Positions 1-11,821 are shown, counted from the stretch's first letter. The stretch: 64,000 nt of DNA from Roseofilum capinflatum BLCC-M114 (GCF_030068505.1 NZ_JAQOSO010000104.1:62001-126000); one strand, 5' to 3'. The notes: generated by a model from the letters alone, not told the origin. Numbers and translations: made by a program.

Positions 1-1647
1 CGGCGATCGCACTTCCCCAAACCCAGACCACTTGACCATCGGGTTTCTGAAACCGGTATTCCAGATGAAAATCACGACCTTCCTGGCTCGATGTCGTCCA
101 TTCCTGAAAGATTGCCTCTCGATCTTCTGGATGTAAGGCTTCCTGCCAAGCGTCTCCTAAATACCTCTCTGGTTGATAGCGTCCTGTAATGTCAGCCCAC
201 TTAGGGTTAACATAGAGGCATTTACCTTGGGTATCGGTTTGGAAAATACCGACTGGAGAGTGGGACACCAGTACCCGAAAGCGCTTTTCACTGTTTTGTA
301 AAGCGATTTGGGCCAGTTTGCGATCGCTAATATCTTGCACGAGATAGGAAAATCGAGGACGATCTCGATGGACAAACCCAATAAAACTAACGGTCGCTAA
401 AAAGAAATATGAGCCATTCTCTACATGATGTTCATACTCAAATTCAACTGCCTTTTGGGTTTCCATGGCTTCTCGGTAATGGCCAATCCATTTCTGAAGA
501 TATTCCCAGGAAGTGCCCATAGCACTGGCTCGCTGATTGGCCATGGCTTCTGGCGTTGTTCCCCAAAAACGGGCGGTCGCCTGATTATCAGACAAATGTA
601 CAATATCATCTTCGAGCAATTCCACAATCCCCATCATCATGGGAGAATGATCGTAAAAGCTGCGGAGCATTGCCTCTCGTTCTTCTAATTTCGCTTCTGC
701 CTGTTTTCGCTCCAGTATTTCTTGGTTGAGTTGGCTATTAATTCGCTCAATTCTTTTTAATCTTTTTTGTCGAATTTGAAACAGATAAATCCCGATTGAA
801 ATACTCCAACTGATCGACAGTCCTCCAACCAAGAACCTAGAAGGAAAAGGGGATTGTAGTTTTTCAATCCACCCCTGTTTAGGATACAAAAATAGATGTA
901 TTGTTTGTCCATGGAAGTCACTCTCTCGAATTACTTTTAAGTCTACCAGGGAGCTGGGATCGTTCTCTTCTAAGTTTAGCCATTTTGAGTGCGGGTTATT
1001 GTAGATAATCTGCTCTCCAGAGGCGATCGCTAGATAGTAACGCTCATCCTGTATGTTTTCCAAAAGATTATCGAAAAACACTTCTAGGTTTAAGACTCCT
1101 ACGATATAGCCGTTCAGTTGACGGTTATTGGGTGTAGTTGGATCGTCTAAAAATAGAGGATAAACAATTAAAATTCCATGTTTATTTTCGGGAAGTAAAA
1201 AGGGTTTACTTAGGGTTATTTCACTTCGAGAGTATGACCGATCGAGAGCGACTTTATAATCGGTCAGTTGACTGAGTTTGAGGTCTTCATGGTCTAGACC
1301 ATCTGGATTGCCTACTCGCCAACGAATTTGATAATTTGAATCTACCCAGGCTAAAGTATTTAATCCGGCAAAATCTTTAAGATGATTGAGACTATCTCTT
1401 ATCCAAACTGCTTCAGGGGTTCCTTGGGCTACTTGCCAACGCTCTCCCATACGCTCTAAGGAGAGGATCTGTGCTTCAATTTTGGACTCAACCAAAGCTT
1501 GTAAATTTTTTGACTCTGCTATTACAGCGTCTTTAACTAATTTCCGATCTTGAGTGTCTAAATATGACCAAACACTGAATACTCCGAGGGAGAGGAGAAG
1601 CCCAACAAGCCACGATAGTTTTAATTTTAAATATTGCCCAGCCACAA
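1..1647 (-). CDS. CHASE-PAS-PAS sensor protein, 3' end outside window
   Basis: One reading frame stays open from a GTG at 1647 to the left edge (549 codons), so the C-terminus is missing. An in-frame TGA lies 27 bases before the GTG, and no ATG occurs in the first 70 or so codons, so GTG is the likely start. Layout: membrane helix at about residues 10-28, a periplasmic CHASE-like sensor region (about 45-260, with WRVGNPDG and ILIVYPLF), a second helix (about 270-292), a coiled linker (about 295-330), then two PAS domains (about 332-445 and from 449). The second PAS has the usual PVGIFQTD and PEDREAIF segments. The missing part probably carries a histidine kinase or GGDEF output; this is inference. 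Confidence 0.82.
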
Positions 1648-1796
1648 GACAGAGAAATAAGAGGAAGATTCAAACCCTGTATAGCTGTAGTTAGTTGTCT
1701 ATCGCTAGTCTAATCTACGGCTATATTGATTTATCTTATCGAATCCCCCACCCCTTGACAATGGCCGAAGGAAGCGAAGGGGTTGAGGATTTGAGA

Positions 1797-2768
1797 TTAC
1801 TCGGAAGGGGTAGCTAAATACCCACGAGAGATGAAGGGGAGATCGAGGAGAGTTGCGGATTGATCGGCGACTTGAACGGTGAGGCCTTTTCCGCCGATTT
1901 TGGTGCGAATATAGGCTAGGGCGATCGCTCCTTCTGAAGTAGCAATACAACTGGTAATTTTTCCGGCTTTTTGGTCTCCGACTTGGATGGGGGTTCCAGG
2001 ATCGACGGGTTGAGCCAGTTGCAGACCCCAAAGCTGTTGTTTTACGCCTTGATAGGTGTTTAAGCGGGCGATGGTTTCTTGGCCAATGTAACAGCCTTTT
2101 TCAAAGGATATGGTGTTCCATAATCCGGCTTCGAGGGGGTTATAGTCTTCGGTTAATTCGCGATCAGGTGCGGGACGACCCTGTTGAATGCGTCGGGTTT
2201 CCCAGTCTCGATCGCCGATCGCTTTTGCTCCCTGTGCGATCAGGAGTTCGCTTAAATTTTGACGCTCTTCCAGGTCAACCATGAGGGTATATCCAGGGGT
2301 GGCTAATCCGCTTCCTAGGGCGACTCTGAGGGAGATGTCGCCTAGGTTAACTTGTTGGTGGGTTCCTGGGGGAGCATCGGTTAAGGGGGGAATTCCTACG
2401 GCTTCTAAGAGGCGATCGCTCTGGGTTCCGATTAAACTCAAACAGGCAGTTTTATCTGTAATATCAACCAGTTCTACCCGATCCATGGGGAAAATATACC
2501 GCTCCATCCATTGCCAGAGTTTTTCCCGGCGATCAGGAGAGACGAGTAAAATAACGCTTTCCTCGGTTAGATAAGCAGTGACTAAATCCAGGGTACGAGC
2601 GGTGGAGGTAACAAAAACGGTGTCACAGCTTTGTCCCGGTTTCAGGCTCTCGAAATCATTGGTACTTTGGTTGTGCAGAAACCGCAGGCGATCGCTCCCT
2701 CTGACTTCAATTCTACCCCAATGGCTGCGATCGTAGAGTAAAATTTCTGTTTCTTCAGACATGATCAT
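1797..2768 (-). CDS. ygfZ: YgfZ/GcvT-like folate-binding protein
   Basis: The protein matches the YgfZ family of tetrahydrofolate-dependent proteins that help assemble or repair Fe-S clusters. The family signature K-G-C-Y-x-G-Q-E is present as KGCYIGQE, followed by IARLNTYQGVKQQL; the N-terminus has the aminomethyltransferase-like segment RLRFLHNQSTNDF. Length is about 323 residues, normal for the family. The frame opens at a GTG at 2792, but two ATGs follow closely (2768 and 2762) and the family block starts soon after, so I chose 2768. The gene stands alone. A palindromic GGGCGGGTT repeat lies directly upstream. Confidence 0.88.
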   Translation of the reverse strand: MIMSEETEILLYDRSHWGRIEVRGSDRLRFLHNQSTNDFESLKPGQSCDTVFVTSTARTLDLVTAYLTEESVILLVSPDRREKLWQWMERYIFPMDRVELVDITDKTACLSLIGTQSDRLLEAVGIPPLTDAPPGTHQQVNLGDISLRVALGSGLATPGYTLMVDLEERQNLSELLIAQGAKAIGDRDWETRRIQQGRPAPDRELTEDYNPLEAGLWNTISFEKGCYIGQETIARLNTYQGVKQQLWGLQLAQPVDPGTPIQVGDQKAGKITSCIATSEGAIALAYIRTKIGGKGLTVQVADQSATLLDLPFISRGYLATPSE

Positions 2769-2810
2769 TACGGATACTTCTTCAAAGGTCACCTTTCATC
2801 ATAATCAAAT

Positions 2811-2873
2811 AGGGCGGGTTCATCACAGTTATTAAGGGGTGTTCTAGATCTGGGAAAAACCCGCCGCTACAGC
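2811..2873. repeat. GGGCGGGTT palindromic repeat, copy 1
   Basis: The sequence starts AGGGCGGGTTCAT and ends AAACCCGCCGCTACAG, so the ends can pair as a hairpin. Related copies lie at 8753-8808, inside glsF, and at 20685-20745. It lies between ygfZ and the gene at 2878. Confidence 0.7.
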
Positions 2874-2877
2874 GTAA

Positions 2878-3264
2878 TTAGGTCATCTTAGGTAAATTCT
2901 CAAACATTTCTGCAATCACTTGCTTGGTTTTCTCTTCCAATGTCGTCCAATCCACATTTCCCGTATCATCAATCAAGCTCGTATCAATCTCGACCTGCTG
3001 CGCGTCATAGGGAGAATGGGTGATAGCATATTCGACAAAACAAATGCGGAAACATAGCTCCCACAGATTTACCCGCACTTCCTCACCCTGATATTGTAAG
3101 CACAACACATAACCGGGATAGGGGTCTTGTACTTCTTCATAGGTTCCTTCCCAGGGTGAGGTTTCCAGAACCTGACGCAGATTATCCACCACCCTCAACA
3201 GGGAGGGTTGCATCAGCAGTTCAGCTTGTTGCCAGGCGATCGTATCCTTAAACTTAGGTCTCAT
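2878..3264 (-). CDS. conserved cyanobacterial hypothetical protein
   Basis: About 128 residues, soluble, no signal peptide, no family I can name. The reading frame extends upstream to a TTG at 3318, but ATG 3264 (MRPKFKDTIAWQQAELL) looks like the true N-terminus: the extra 18 codons run into the decayed xisI region on the other strand. It is rich in Trp, Gln and acidic residues, with a PYPGYVLCLQYQGEEVRV strand-like segment in the middle and a helical C-terminus (LEEKTKQVIAEMFENL). Codon use and composition resemble the neighbouring core genes. Function unknown. Confidence 0.65.
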   Translation of the reverse strand: MRPKFKDTIAWQQAELLMQPSLLRVVDNLRQVLETSPWEGTYEEVQDPYPGYVLCLQYQGEEVRVNLWELCFRICFVEYAITHSPYDAQQVEIDTSLIDDTGNVDWTTLEEKTKQVIAEMFENLPKMT

Positions 3265-3351
3265 GAAGTCCGCTAAAAGCTTTTGATTATTGTTGAGGAC
3301 TCTAGGCTCAATTGTCAATCACCCTGGTGGTTCGAGTTAGCCCATCTTGTA

Positions 3352-3585
3352 AGAAGATATTTATATCGTTATATCATGTTTCATGTTGGATGGAGTGGAG
3401 AAAGACGAGTTTTTGGATGTGTTATTCACATTGAGATTAGGGAGGGAAAAATTTGGATTCAACGAGACGGAACTGAAGTCGGTATAGCCAATGAGTTAAT
3501 TGAATTAGGAGTACCTAAGTCTGATATCGTGTTAGGGTATAGATCTCCTTATATGCGTAAATTTACAGGATTAGCAGTGCGGTAA
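3352..3585 (+). pseudogene. xisI: truncated XisI-like gene
   Basis: From about YLYRYIMFHVGW onward the frame matches the C-terminal two thirds of XisI, the fdxN-element excision controlling factor: KIWIQRDGTEVGIANEL, ELGVPKSDIVLGY and a terminal TGLAVR. The normal N-terminus (about 40 residues, beginning like the MDRLEHYRQ of the intact copy at 26966) is absent. Upstream codons in this frame do not look like XisI and overlap the extended 5' end of the opposite-strand gene. No xisH is present. An internal start at ATG 3376 is possible but would give a fragment, so I call it a remnant. Confidence 0.7.
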
Positions 3586-3692
3586 TGATGAAGAATAAAA
3601 CCCAAAAACAATTTTTCTTGAAGCTATCTTATAATGAAAATAACGGAAATAGATTCAAAATCGCCCTAAATACACATTAATCGGAGGTTGTC

Positions 3693-3962
3693 ATGCTAAG
3701 TATAGAATTGGATAAGGAAACGGAAGCTTATTTAGTGGAAATTTTGGGAAAGGAAAAAACGACCAGCGATGAATTGATTAAACGCTTGGTTAAAGAACGT
3801 TGGCTGACTTTGCAACCGCGCCAAACTATTGTCGAAAGACGTGGGGGACATCCCGAACATTTGCTAGAAGATGCGCCACCTGATTTGTCAGAACGGGCAA
3901 ATCGGAAAAAGGCAATTGCTAATTATTTACAGAAAAAATATCCTCAATTCGATCCACAATGA
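3693..3962 (+). CDS. antitoxin of a VapBC-type pair
   Basis: An 89-residue protein ending four bases inside the next gene (ATGA overlap), the usual arrangement for an antitoxin ahead of a PIN toxin. The N-terminus, LSIELDKETEAYLVEILG followed by a helical stretch with TTSDELIKRLVKERW, resembles a ribbon-helix-helix DNA-binding domain. The C-terminal half (about 45-89) is charged and Pro-rich, suited to wrapping the toxin. An AT-rich leader with CGGAGG at 3681-3686 precedes the ATG. A likely role is to neutralise the toxin and autorepress the operon; this is inferred from the pairing. Confidence 0.78.
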   Translation: MLSIELDKETEAYLVEILGKEKTTSDELIKRLVKERWLTLQPRQTIVERRGGHPEHLLEDAPPDLSERANRKKAIANYLQKKYPQFDPQ

Positions 3963-4390
3963 CTTATCATCCTCTAATTATTGTAGATAGTGGCATTTTA
4001 GTAGCTTACTACAGTGCCAGAGATCGCTATCATCAACAGGTACGAGTCTTCTTTGAGAGATGTACCAGTCACCTCGTAACTACAACGGCTTGTGTTACTG
4101 AAGTGGTATGGCTTTTAAGTCCTAATTGGCGTACACAAAATGAGTTTCTTCGGGATATGGCTAGGGAACTTTATGAATCTATTCCACTGGTTCCTGAAGA
4201 TTGTTTGCGGATTGCTGAACTGAATGAACGGTATGCAAGTTTGCCGGGAGATTTTGCAGATTTGTCTCTGATTGCTATTTCTGAAAGGCTGGATATTCCG
4301 GCTATTGCTACTTTGGATAGCGATTTTGATGTTTATCGGCGTTATCGAAATCAAGCTTTCGATCGGGTGTTTAGACCTGAATTGTCCTAG
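3959..4390 (+). CDS. PIN-domain toxin (VapC-like)
   Basis: A 143-residue PIN-domain protein, a predicted Mg-dependent ribonuclease. Acidic residues sit at the expected places: IIVDSGILVAYY with the first Asp at about residue 10, the TTACVTEVVWLL segment with its Glu near 48, DFADLSLIAIS near 99-102, and ATLDSDFDVYRRY near 118-124. It starts within the antitoxin stop codon, so the two are translationally coupled. Its RNA target cannot be told from sequence. Confidence 0.85.
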   Translation: MTYHPLIIVDSGILVAYYSARDRYHQQVRVFFERCTSHLVTTTACVTEVVWLLSPNWRTQNEFLRDMARELYESIPLVPEDCLRIAELNERYASLPGDFADLSLIAISERLDIPAIATLDSDFDVYRRYRNQAFDRVFRPELS

Positions 4391-4696
4391 CGGATGAATG
4401 AATGGCGATCGGAGAAACGGGTCTGCAACCTTTGGCGATACTTTAAGGTAAATGATGTCAGAAAACATAATTCATAATTATTGTAAGAATATATCTTTGA
4501 ACTTAGCAAGGTATCCTCGACCTTTCAGCCGTTTCCAACGGCTGAAAGGGCAATCAATACAAACTCCCCTTCTGTTTCCATTCTAAACTAGCAGAACTAT
4601 CCAACACTTACCAGGGTCTTAACTCATTCTCACTATCTAAGCAGAGAGGCTTAACGAAATTTTTCTGTTCTTGTGCCCAAATCGTGTTAGAATCTG
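4391..4696. other. intergenic region before the thiC leader
   Basis: No convincing gene. The one clear structure is the perfect 13-bp inverted repeat at 4521-4549. The rest is AT-rich and probably holds the thiC promoter, although no clean -35/-10 pair stands out. Confidence 0.5.
4521..4549. repeat. perfect 13-bp hairpin
   Basis: CCTTTCAGCCGTT, a TCC loop, then AACGGCTGAAAGG: a perfect inverted repeat. No T-tract follows on either strand within a few bases, so a standard intrinsic terminator is not well supported. It lies between the PIN toxin and the thiC riboswitch. Confidence 0.75.
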
Positions 4697-4699
4697 GCA

Positions 4700-6187
<1,488 letters not shown>

Positions 6188-6226
6188 GCTTAAGATTGAG
6201 CTGAAATTTAAGTTTCACCCCCCACA

Positions 6227-6256
6227 CCCCCAGTTTCTACACTCTGGGGGTTTTTT
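6227..6256 (+). terminator. intrinsic terminator of thiC
   Basis: Stem CCCCCAG (6227-6233) with CTGGGGG (6244-6250), a 10-nt loop, and six T residues directly after. It lies 40 bases past the thiC stop codon. Confidence 0.9.
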
Positions 6257-6268
6257 GGGTCAATTATC

Positions 6269-6554
6269 GGTAATGAAGCAAAGTATCGGGCAAGGTGGGC
6301 AGGGTATGCTGGTAGAATTTGAATGATTTTGCCTAGGCTCCTGCCCACCCTACTGGACTGGCAAGCTTAAAACTGTGGCCAACGCGATCGCTGTAATTTA
6401 TTCCATTAGTAAATTGTAGCACATAGCTTACCCATGATTTTAAGCTTGCCGGTCCACTACTGCCGTGACAACCCTAAAATGGTGGGTTACGGCGGATTGA
6501 GAGATTGCTCTCAGAGTCTAGGTTTTAGCCGCCTAACCCACCCTACGCTAATGC
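6269..6554 (+). repeat. dispersed double-palindrome repeat, copy A, split by a MITE
   Basis: The copy has two hairpin units. The first has GGTGGGCAGG at 6294-6303 paired with CCTGCCCACC at 6340-6349. The second, 6459-6554, has GGTGGGTTACGGCGG pairing with CCGCCTAACCCACC. The same two units appear in reverse orientation at 46874-47055 without the 103-bp insertion found here. The 96-bp second unit differs from the other copy at only about two positions. Confidence 0.88.
6354..6456. mobile_element. 103-bp MITE-like insertion
   Basis: Ends are TGGACTGGCAAGCTTAAAA and the inverted partner TTTTAAGCTTGCCGGTCCA: 19-bp terminal inverted repeats with one mismatch. It is flanked by direct repeats CTAC (6350-6353 and 6457-6460). 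Removing the element and one CTAC gives exactly the junction of the uninterrupted repeat copy near 46965-46975. It carries no coding capacity and contains one HIP1 site. It would need a transposase supplied from elsewhere. Confidence 0.88.
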
Positions 6555-6579
6555 TGTACCAATTAAAAAGTGACAGCAT

Positions 6580-6606
6580 GGTGCGTTACGCTTTCGCTAA
6601 CGCACC
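6580..6606. repeat. short palindrome GGTGCGTTA/TAACGCACC
   Basis: GGTGCGTTA, a 9-base loop, then TAACGCACC, between repeat copy A and the 3' end of glsF. It could act as a stem at the end of the convergent glsF transcript. Confidence 0.6.
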
Positions 6607-6623
6607 CTACTTTTAACTGTCAA

Positions 6624-9600
6624 TTAGGCCTGAACTACGACCTTATCCGTAACCGGATTATCCGTCACCTCTGGAGAATTCGCTTCCGAAGGGGGAACCA
6701 CTTGCCAGAACTTAGGCAGATAGGTTTCCCAATTCTCTAAAATCAGTTTCGCCTTCGGACTTCCCGTGCGGGAGTGGTGCAACTCAATCAACTCTCGCAG
6801 AGACGCTGCACCGACCTTAGAGGTCACCCGTTGGATGGTGACAATTTCGGTATTAATTTTTTCCGAGAAATGTTCATCTTCATCCAGGATATAGGCTAGT
6901 CCTCCGGTCATGCCTGCGCCCACATTGCGCCCAGTTGCTCCGAGAACCACAACCACACCGCCAGTCATATATTCGCAACAATGGTCGCCTGCGCCTTCGA
7001 TAACGGCTCGGCCGAGGGAGTTGCGGACGGCAAACCGCTCTCCGGCTTGACCATTGGCAAACAGGATGCCGCCGGTTGCGCCGTAGAGACAGGTATTGCC
7101 GACAATGACATTTTCCGAGGGATCAAAAGTAGCATTCGTTGCTGGAACGATAACAATTTCGCCGCCATGCATTCCTTTACCCACATAGTCATTGGCATCT
7201 CCTGTTAGGTGGAGGTGCATTCCAGGTAAATTAAACGCGCCAAAACTTTGGCCGGCATTTCCGGTAAAGGAGAGTTTCAGCTCTCCGGTAAAGCCGCTAT
7301 TGCCATAGCGACGGGCAATTTCCCCAGCAATTCGCGCACCCACGGAGCGGTCAGTGTTGACGATTTTCCAGGTTTTGTTTACTTTAGTTTGCTGTTCGAT
7401 CGCCTGTTTGATCTCCCCATCGGCTAGAATTTCGTCATCTAGAACTGGGCCATTGGAGTGAACCGGGCCATGATCGAGCCAACTGCGATCGCCTGTCGTA
7501 TCCGGTAAATCTTCAATCAGCGATCGCACATGGATATGATTCGTCTTGGTTAACTTCACATCCCGTACTTGCAACAAGTCAGCCCGACCGATCACCTCAT
7601 TTAAGGAACGATAACCCAACCGAGCCAACAGTTGGCGCACTTCCTCAGCCACAAAATAGAAGAAATTGACCACATGGCCGGGAATGCCGGTAAACTTCTG
7701 GCGCAGTCTCTCCTGTTGGGTGGCGACTCCCACGGGGCAATTATTGGTGTGGCAGATGCGAGCCATAATGCAGCCTTCTGCAATCATGGCAATGGAGCCA
7801 AAGCCATATTCCTCAGCCCCCAGAAGCGCCGCCATAAGGACATCCCAGCCGGTTTTCAGACCGCCATCGGCACGGAGTAAGACGCGATCGCGCAAACCGT
7901 TTTCCATCAGCATCCGATGCACTTCCGTAACTCCCAATTCCCAGGGAACGCCCGCATGTTTAATCGAACTTAGGGGACTCGCACCCGTTCCCCCATCATG
8001 GCCGGAAATTTGGATCACATCGGCATTGGCTTTAGCCACGCCACAAGCCACCGTACCAATACCCACTTCTGCCACCAGTTTGACGCTCACCCCTGCATTC
8101 GGATTAATTTGGTGCAGGTCAAAGATGAGCTGGGCTAAGTCCTCAATGGAATAAATATCATGGTGGGGAGGCGGAGAAATCAGAGGCACACCCGGTTTAG
8201 AGCGTCGCAGCATGGCAATATAGGGACTCACCTTTTTACCCGGAAGTTGACCCCCTTCACCCGGTTTCGCGCCCTGAGCCATCTTAATCTCAATCTGCTT
8301 GGCATTCATCAGATATTCAGGAGTCACCCCAAAGCGTCCCGAAGCCACCTGTTTAATGGCGCTGCTGGCCGTATCTCCGGTTTGTAGACCTTTGAGATGG
8401 GCAAAACTCGTGCTATTGCCTTCACCATCGACATCATTGAGGATGGTATAGCGTAGGGAATCTTCGCCGCCTTCTCCAGAGTTAGACTTGCCACCAATAC
8501 GGTTCATGGCGATCGCCAAGGTCTCATGGGCTTCCCGGCCCAAGGAGCCTAGGGACATGCCCCCTGTACAGAAGCGCTTAACGATACTTTCGACCGGTTC
8601 TACTTCTTCAAGGGGGATGGGTTGGGTATCGGGGCGAAACTCCAACAAGTCCCGCAAAGCGCAGGGGGGACGCTCTTGGAGGATGTTTTGATAGAGCTGG
8701 TAATGATCGTAACCTTCCAGGTTGGGTTTACCGTTTTCACCGCCAGAGGTAAGGGCGGGTTCACGGGATTTTTGGTCATCCAACCCAGATGTTGGTGAAC
8801 CCGCCCCTACAGCGCGAACGGCCTTGTGCAATGCCTTGGACATTTCCGGTGAATTCATGTGATATTCTAGACCGGTGCGATACTGGATAAAGCCGCGATT
8901 TTCCAGTTTTTTGCCGTCGAGTTCTGGGAATGCTTTGGCGTGGAATTGCAGGGTTTCTTGGGCCAATTCATCCAGAGATAAGCCACCCACGCGGGAAACT
9001 GTGCCTTCAAAGGCGAGATCGAGCAAGTCTTCCCCAATGCCGATCGCCTCAAAAATTTGCGCCCCATGATAGGAGGAAAGGAGAGAAATCCCCATTTTAG
9101 AGAGGATTTTCAGCAGTCCTAACTCGATCGCATGGCGGTAGTTATCTAATGCTTGCTCCATGGAAATTTTAGGCAGTTTTCCGCGATCCATGAAGCCTTG
9201 GGTGCGATCGCTACTCCACCAATGGCGCACAGTTTCTAAAGCCAAATAGGGACAAACAGCCGAAGCGCCATAACCGACTAAGCAGGCTACATGATGGGTA
9301 CTCCAACATTGAGCGGTGTCTACCACAATAGAGGTTTCACAGCGCAGTTTATTGCGAATCAGATGGTAATGAACCGCACCAGTGGCGACCATGGGAGGGA
9401 TATAGGTTTGTTCTGGCGTAATGTTGCGGTCTGTGAGAACTACGACTTTCGCTCCTTCTCGGACTGCGGCATCTACGCGATCGCAAAGTTCATCAATCGC
9501 CACTTTCAGGGACTCTCCCACCGGGTACAATGTGGACACTTCCCGCGCTTGCAACAGGGAATGCTCCAGCGTCGATAACTCCGCCTCACTTAAGATCGGC

Positions 9601-11354
9601 GTGGGGAGGCGCAATTGGGTAGTTTTCCTCGACTGGGGATCGAGCAAGTTGGGATGGTCACCTAAACGAATTTGTAGAGACATCACCAATTTTTCCCGCA
9701 GGGGGTCAATGGGGGGGTTGGTGACCTGAGCGAAGCGCTGCTTAAAGTAGTCATACAGCACATGGGGCTTACTCGACAGCACCGCCAAGGGAATATCATC
9801 CCCCATGCAGAAGGTCGGCTCTTTGCCGGTTTCTGCCATCGCTTGCACCACCATGTCCACATCTTCGGAGGTATAGCCAAAGGCGGTTTGAGACTTGATC
9901 AGGGTTGCCTCATCCAGGTTCATATGGGTATCCCAAGGCAGTTCATCGAGATCGTGGGTTCCCGCTTTCAACCATTCCCCATAGGGGTATTGACTGGCGA
10001 CCTGTTGTTTAATTTCCCAGTTGTGCAGCACCTGGTGGTTTTCTAGGTCAATGGCCATCATTTGTCCAGGGCCTAAACGACCTTTTTCAATAACCTCGGA
10101 TTCATCGAGGAGGATGCTACCGGTTTCTGAGGCAATCACAATATAGCCGTCTTTGGTTAAGCTGTAGCGAGCCGGACGCAGACCATTGCGGTCTAGGGCT
10201 GCTCCCACATAGCGACCATCGCTAAATACCAGTAGAGCTGGGCCATCCCAAGGTTCTTGGATACCCGCGTAGTATTCGTAAAAGTCGATAATTTCTTGAT
10301 GGTCGTCGAGAGCGGGTTGATTGTGGAAGGCTTCGGGAACCAGGATCATTAAGGCTTCCATGGGGGTGCGTCCGGAGAGTACCATCAACTCGAAGACGTT
10401 ATCGAGGTTGGCGGAGTCGGAGGCGTTGCGGTTGGTGAGGGGAAGCAGTTCTTTTAGGCGATCGCCCCACACTGGTGAAGTAAATTCTACTTCGCGAGTC
10501 CGCATCCAGTTTAAGTTGCCCAACAGGGTGTTAATCTCGCCGTTGTGTCCCAACATCCGCAAGGGTTGTGCCAACGACCATCTGGGCATCGTATTTGTAC
10601 TGAAGCGACGGTGAAAAATAGCATAACAACTGGTGTAGAGCGGATTCTTCAGATCTAGGTAAAAGTCACCCAGAATAACCGATCGTACCATGCCTTTGTA
10701 CAGAATTTGGCGGGTAGAAAAGGAAACAATATAAATATCGACTCCGGAGCGATCGGCATCTAAATGGGTTTTCTTCCGTGTCAAATACAACAGGCGTTCT
10801 AACTCCACTCCCGATAAATGAGGGGATTCTACCAGCAGTTGCTCAATTTGCGGTTCATTTTCCCTTGCTTGGGGCCCTAAAATCTCCAGGTTTACCGGCA
10901 CTACCCGCCATCCCAGTGGCTTCAAGCCTTCTTCTTTCAGATGTTGCTCAAATAAGGCTTTCGCTTTGTTGCGGGCTGCACCATCTTGGGGTAAAAAGAC
11001 CATGGCCACTCCCATGTGGCGAGTATTCGGCAGCGTAATACCTTCTTTCTGGCTCCAGTCTTGAAATAAGTCCCAGGGAATGCCCGTCATCACCCCTGCA
11101 CCATCTCCAGAGTCTCGGTCAGCGCTACACCCTCCCCGATGTTCTAAGCAGGTTAACCCGGATAAGGCTTTGGTAATTAAATCATGACTGGCTATGCCTT
11201 GGGGATGAGCAATTACACCTACTCCGCAAGCATCTCGTTCTTCAGTCAGTTGGCGTAAAACTTTCGGCTCCCGTCCTGAAGTCCCCAGGTCGGAAGAGCC
11301 GGTCAGTGGGTGATGCAGTTGATCTTGATTTAAGGTGTTGTCCATGGAATTCAT
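6624..11354 (-). CDS. glsF: ferredoxin-dependent glutamate synthase (Fd-GOGAT)
   Basis: Large nitrogen-assimilation enzyme making glutamate from glutamine and 2-oxoglutarate with reduced ferredoxin. From ATG 11354 it is 1576 residues (the frame extends to a TTG at 11408). The N-terminal glutaminase nucleophile Cys follows a propeptide in [11 protein letters not shown] (about residue 43). Later come the FMN/synthase domain ([18 protein letters not shown]), the 3Fe-4S cysteines in [12 protein letters not shown], and the C-terminal beta-helix rich in Gly. There is no NADPH small subunit nearby, fitting the ferredoxin type. Anomaly: about 30 extra residues after the HKAVRAV segment are encoded by a palindromic GGGCGGGTT repeat inserted in frame. 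Confidence 0.96.
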   Translation of the reverse strand: MNSMDNTLNQDQLHHPLTGSSDLGTSGREPKVLRQLTEERDACGVGVIAHPQGIASHDLITKALSGLTCLEHRGGCSADRDSGDGAGVMTGIPWDLFQDWSQKEGITLPNTRHMGVAMVFLPQDGAARNKAKALFEQHLKEEGLKPLGWRVVPVNLEILGPQARENEPQIEQLLVESPHLSGVELERLLYLTRKKTHLDADRSGVDIYIVSFSTRQILYKGMVRSVILGDFYLDLKNPLYTSCYAIFHRRFSTNTMPRWSLAQPLRMLGHNGEINTLLGNLNWMRTREVEFTSPVWGDRLKELLPLTNRNASDSANLDNVFELMVLSGRTPMEALMILVPEAFHNQPALDDHQEIIDFYEYYAGIQEPWDGPALLVFSDGRYVGAALDRNGLRPARYSLTKDGYIVIASETGSILLDESEVIEKGRLGPGQMMAIDLENHQVLHNWEIKQQVASQYPYGEWLKAGTHDLDELPWDTHMNLDEATLIKSQTAFGYTSEDVDMVVQAMAETGKEPTFCMGDDIPLAVLSSKPHVLYDYFKQRFAQVTNPPIDPLREKLVMSLQIRLGDHPNLLDPQSRKTTQLRLPTPILSEAELSTLEHSLLQAREVSTLYPVGESLKVAIDELCDRVDAAVREGAKVVVLTDRNITPEQTYIPPMVATGAVHYHLIRNKLRCETSIVVDTAQCWSTHHVACLVGYGASAVCPYLALETVRHWWSSDRTQGFMDRGKLPKISMEQALDNYRHAIELGLLKILSKMGISLLSSYHGAQIFEAIGIGEDLLDLAFEGTVSRVGGLSLDELAQETLQFHAKAFPELDGKKLENRGFIQYRTGLEYHMNSPEMSKALHKAVRAVGAGSPTSGLDDQKSREPALTSGGENGKPNLEGYDHYQLYQNILQERPPCALRDLLEFRPDTQPIPLEEVEPVESIVKRFCTGGMSLGSLGREAHETLAIAMNRIGGKSNSGEGGEDSLRYTILNDVDGEGNSTSFAHLKGLQTGDTASSAIKQVASGRFGVTPEYLMNAKQIEIKMAQGAKPGEGGQLPGKKVSPYIAMLRRSKPGVPLISPPPHHDIYSIEDLAQLIFDLHQINPNAGVSVKLVAEVGIGTVACGVAKANADVIQISGHDGGTGASPLSSIKHAGVPWELGVTEVHRMLMENGLRDRVLLRADGGLKTGWDVLMAALLGAEEYGFGSIAMIAEGCIMARICHTNNCPVGVATQQERLRQKFTGIPGHVVNFFYFVAEEVRQLLARLGYRSLNEVIGRADLLQVRDVKLTKTNHIHVRSLIEDLPDTTGDRSWLDHGPVHSNGPVLDDEILADGEIKQAIEQQTKVNKTWKIVNTDRSVGARIAGEIARRYGNSGFTGELKLSFTGNAGQSFGAFNLPGMHLHLTGDANDYVGKGMHGGEIVIVPATNATFDPSENVIVGNTCLYGATGGILFANGQAGERFAVRNSLGRAVIEGAGDHCCEYMTGGVVVVLGATGRNVGAGMTGGLAYILDEDEHFSEKINTEIVTIQRVTSKVGAASLRELIELHHSRTGSPKAKLILENWETYLPKFWQVVPPSEANSPEVTDNPVTDKVVVQA
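8717..8812. repeat. palindromic repeat embedded in glsF
   Basis: Arms GGGCGGGTTCAC (8753-8764) and GTGAACCCGCCCCT (8795-8808) enclose an inner CAACCC/GGTTGG-like core. The sequence belongs to the same family as 2811-2873 and 20685-20745. It adds a Gly/Ser/Pro-rich stretch including [16 protein letters not shown] to the protein without breaking the frame. The 8717 and 8812 edges are estimated from where normal GOGAT sequence resumes (YDHYQLYQ). Confidence 0.8.
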
Positions 11355-11821
11355 TAAAGAGGTTTTCGGATTGGGAGTTGTTGACTTTACGTGCTTTTTG
11401 TGATACAAGCACTGGTAAACTCAGCTATGCAGCCATCATATTCCTATCGATGGATAGGATTTCGTATCAATTACTGCTGGACGTTGGCAGAGTTTTTGTT
11501 TTCGGTCGGGACAAGTGAATCCAGAGGGTGCTGTGTATTGACTGGCCCCGATTTTGATGTGGATATTGATTGTATCGAATCCTAGTCAGTTCTGGCAATT
11601 GTTGGGGATGTAGGAGGAAGCGCAGAAAAGATCTGCCCCATCCATCACTTGGGTTTCTTTACAAATCCAGGGGGCAAGATGCTGCCACTCCAGTCATATC
11701 AAAAAATTTGAGGAGTGCGGGCATCTTGCCCGCTTCTCTTTTCCCATTAACTGGATTTTATACAGCGCCTTGCTTGCTTTATGAGGGACGCTACCTGTCT
11801 ATATTACCGATAGGACAGGCC
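11355..11821. other. intergenic region between glsF and pmbA
   Basis: No gene is supported. The region should hold the glsF promoter (it lies upstream of glsF) and the pmbA 3' end. It contains the imperfect palindrome at 11672-11731. Reading frames across it have no family resemblance. Confidence 0.6.
11672..11731. repeat. 20-bp imperfect palindrome (GGGCAAGATG family)
   Basis: Arms beginning GGGCAAGATG and ending CATCTTGCCC match over 20 bases with about three mismatches and are separated by 20 bases. One arm recurs at 44696-44717 (GGAGTGCGGGCATCTTGCCC), so this is a dispersed family. Confidence 0.75.

Noticed and set aside
6434-6616. 60-codon frame on the plus strand downstream of thiC
   Set aside because: It lies within the dispersed palindromic repeat; its twin at 46842-47027 is the other repeat copy, so the shared peptide is due to the DNA repeat.
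7666-8154. Long plus-strand frame opposite glsF
   Set aside because: An antisense shadow of a well-supported gene on the other strand, with no family similarity.
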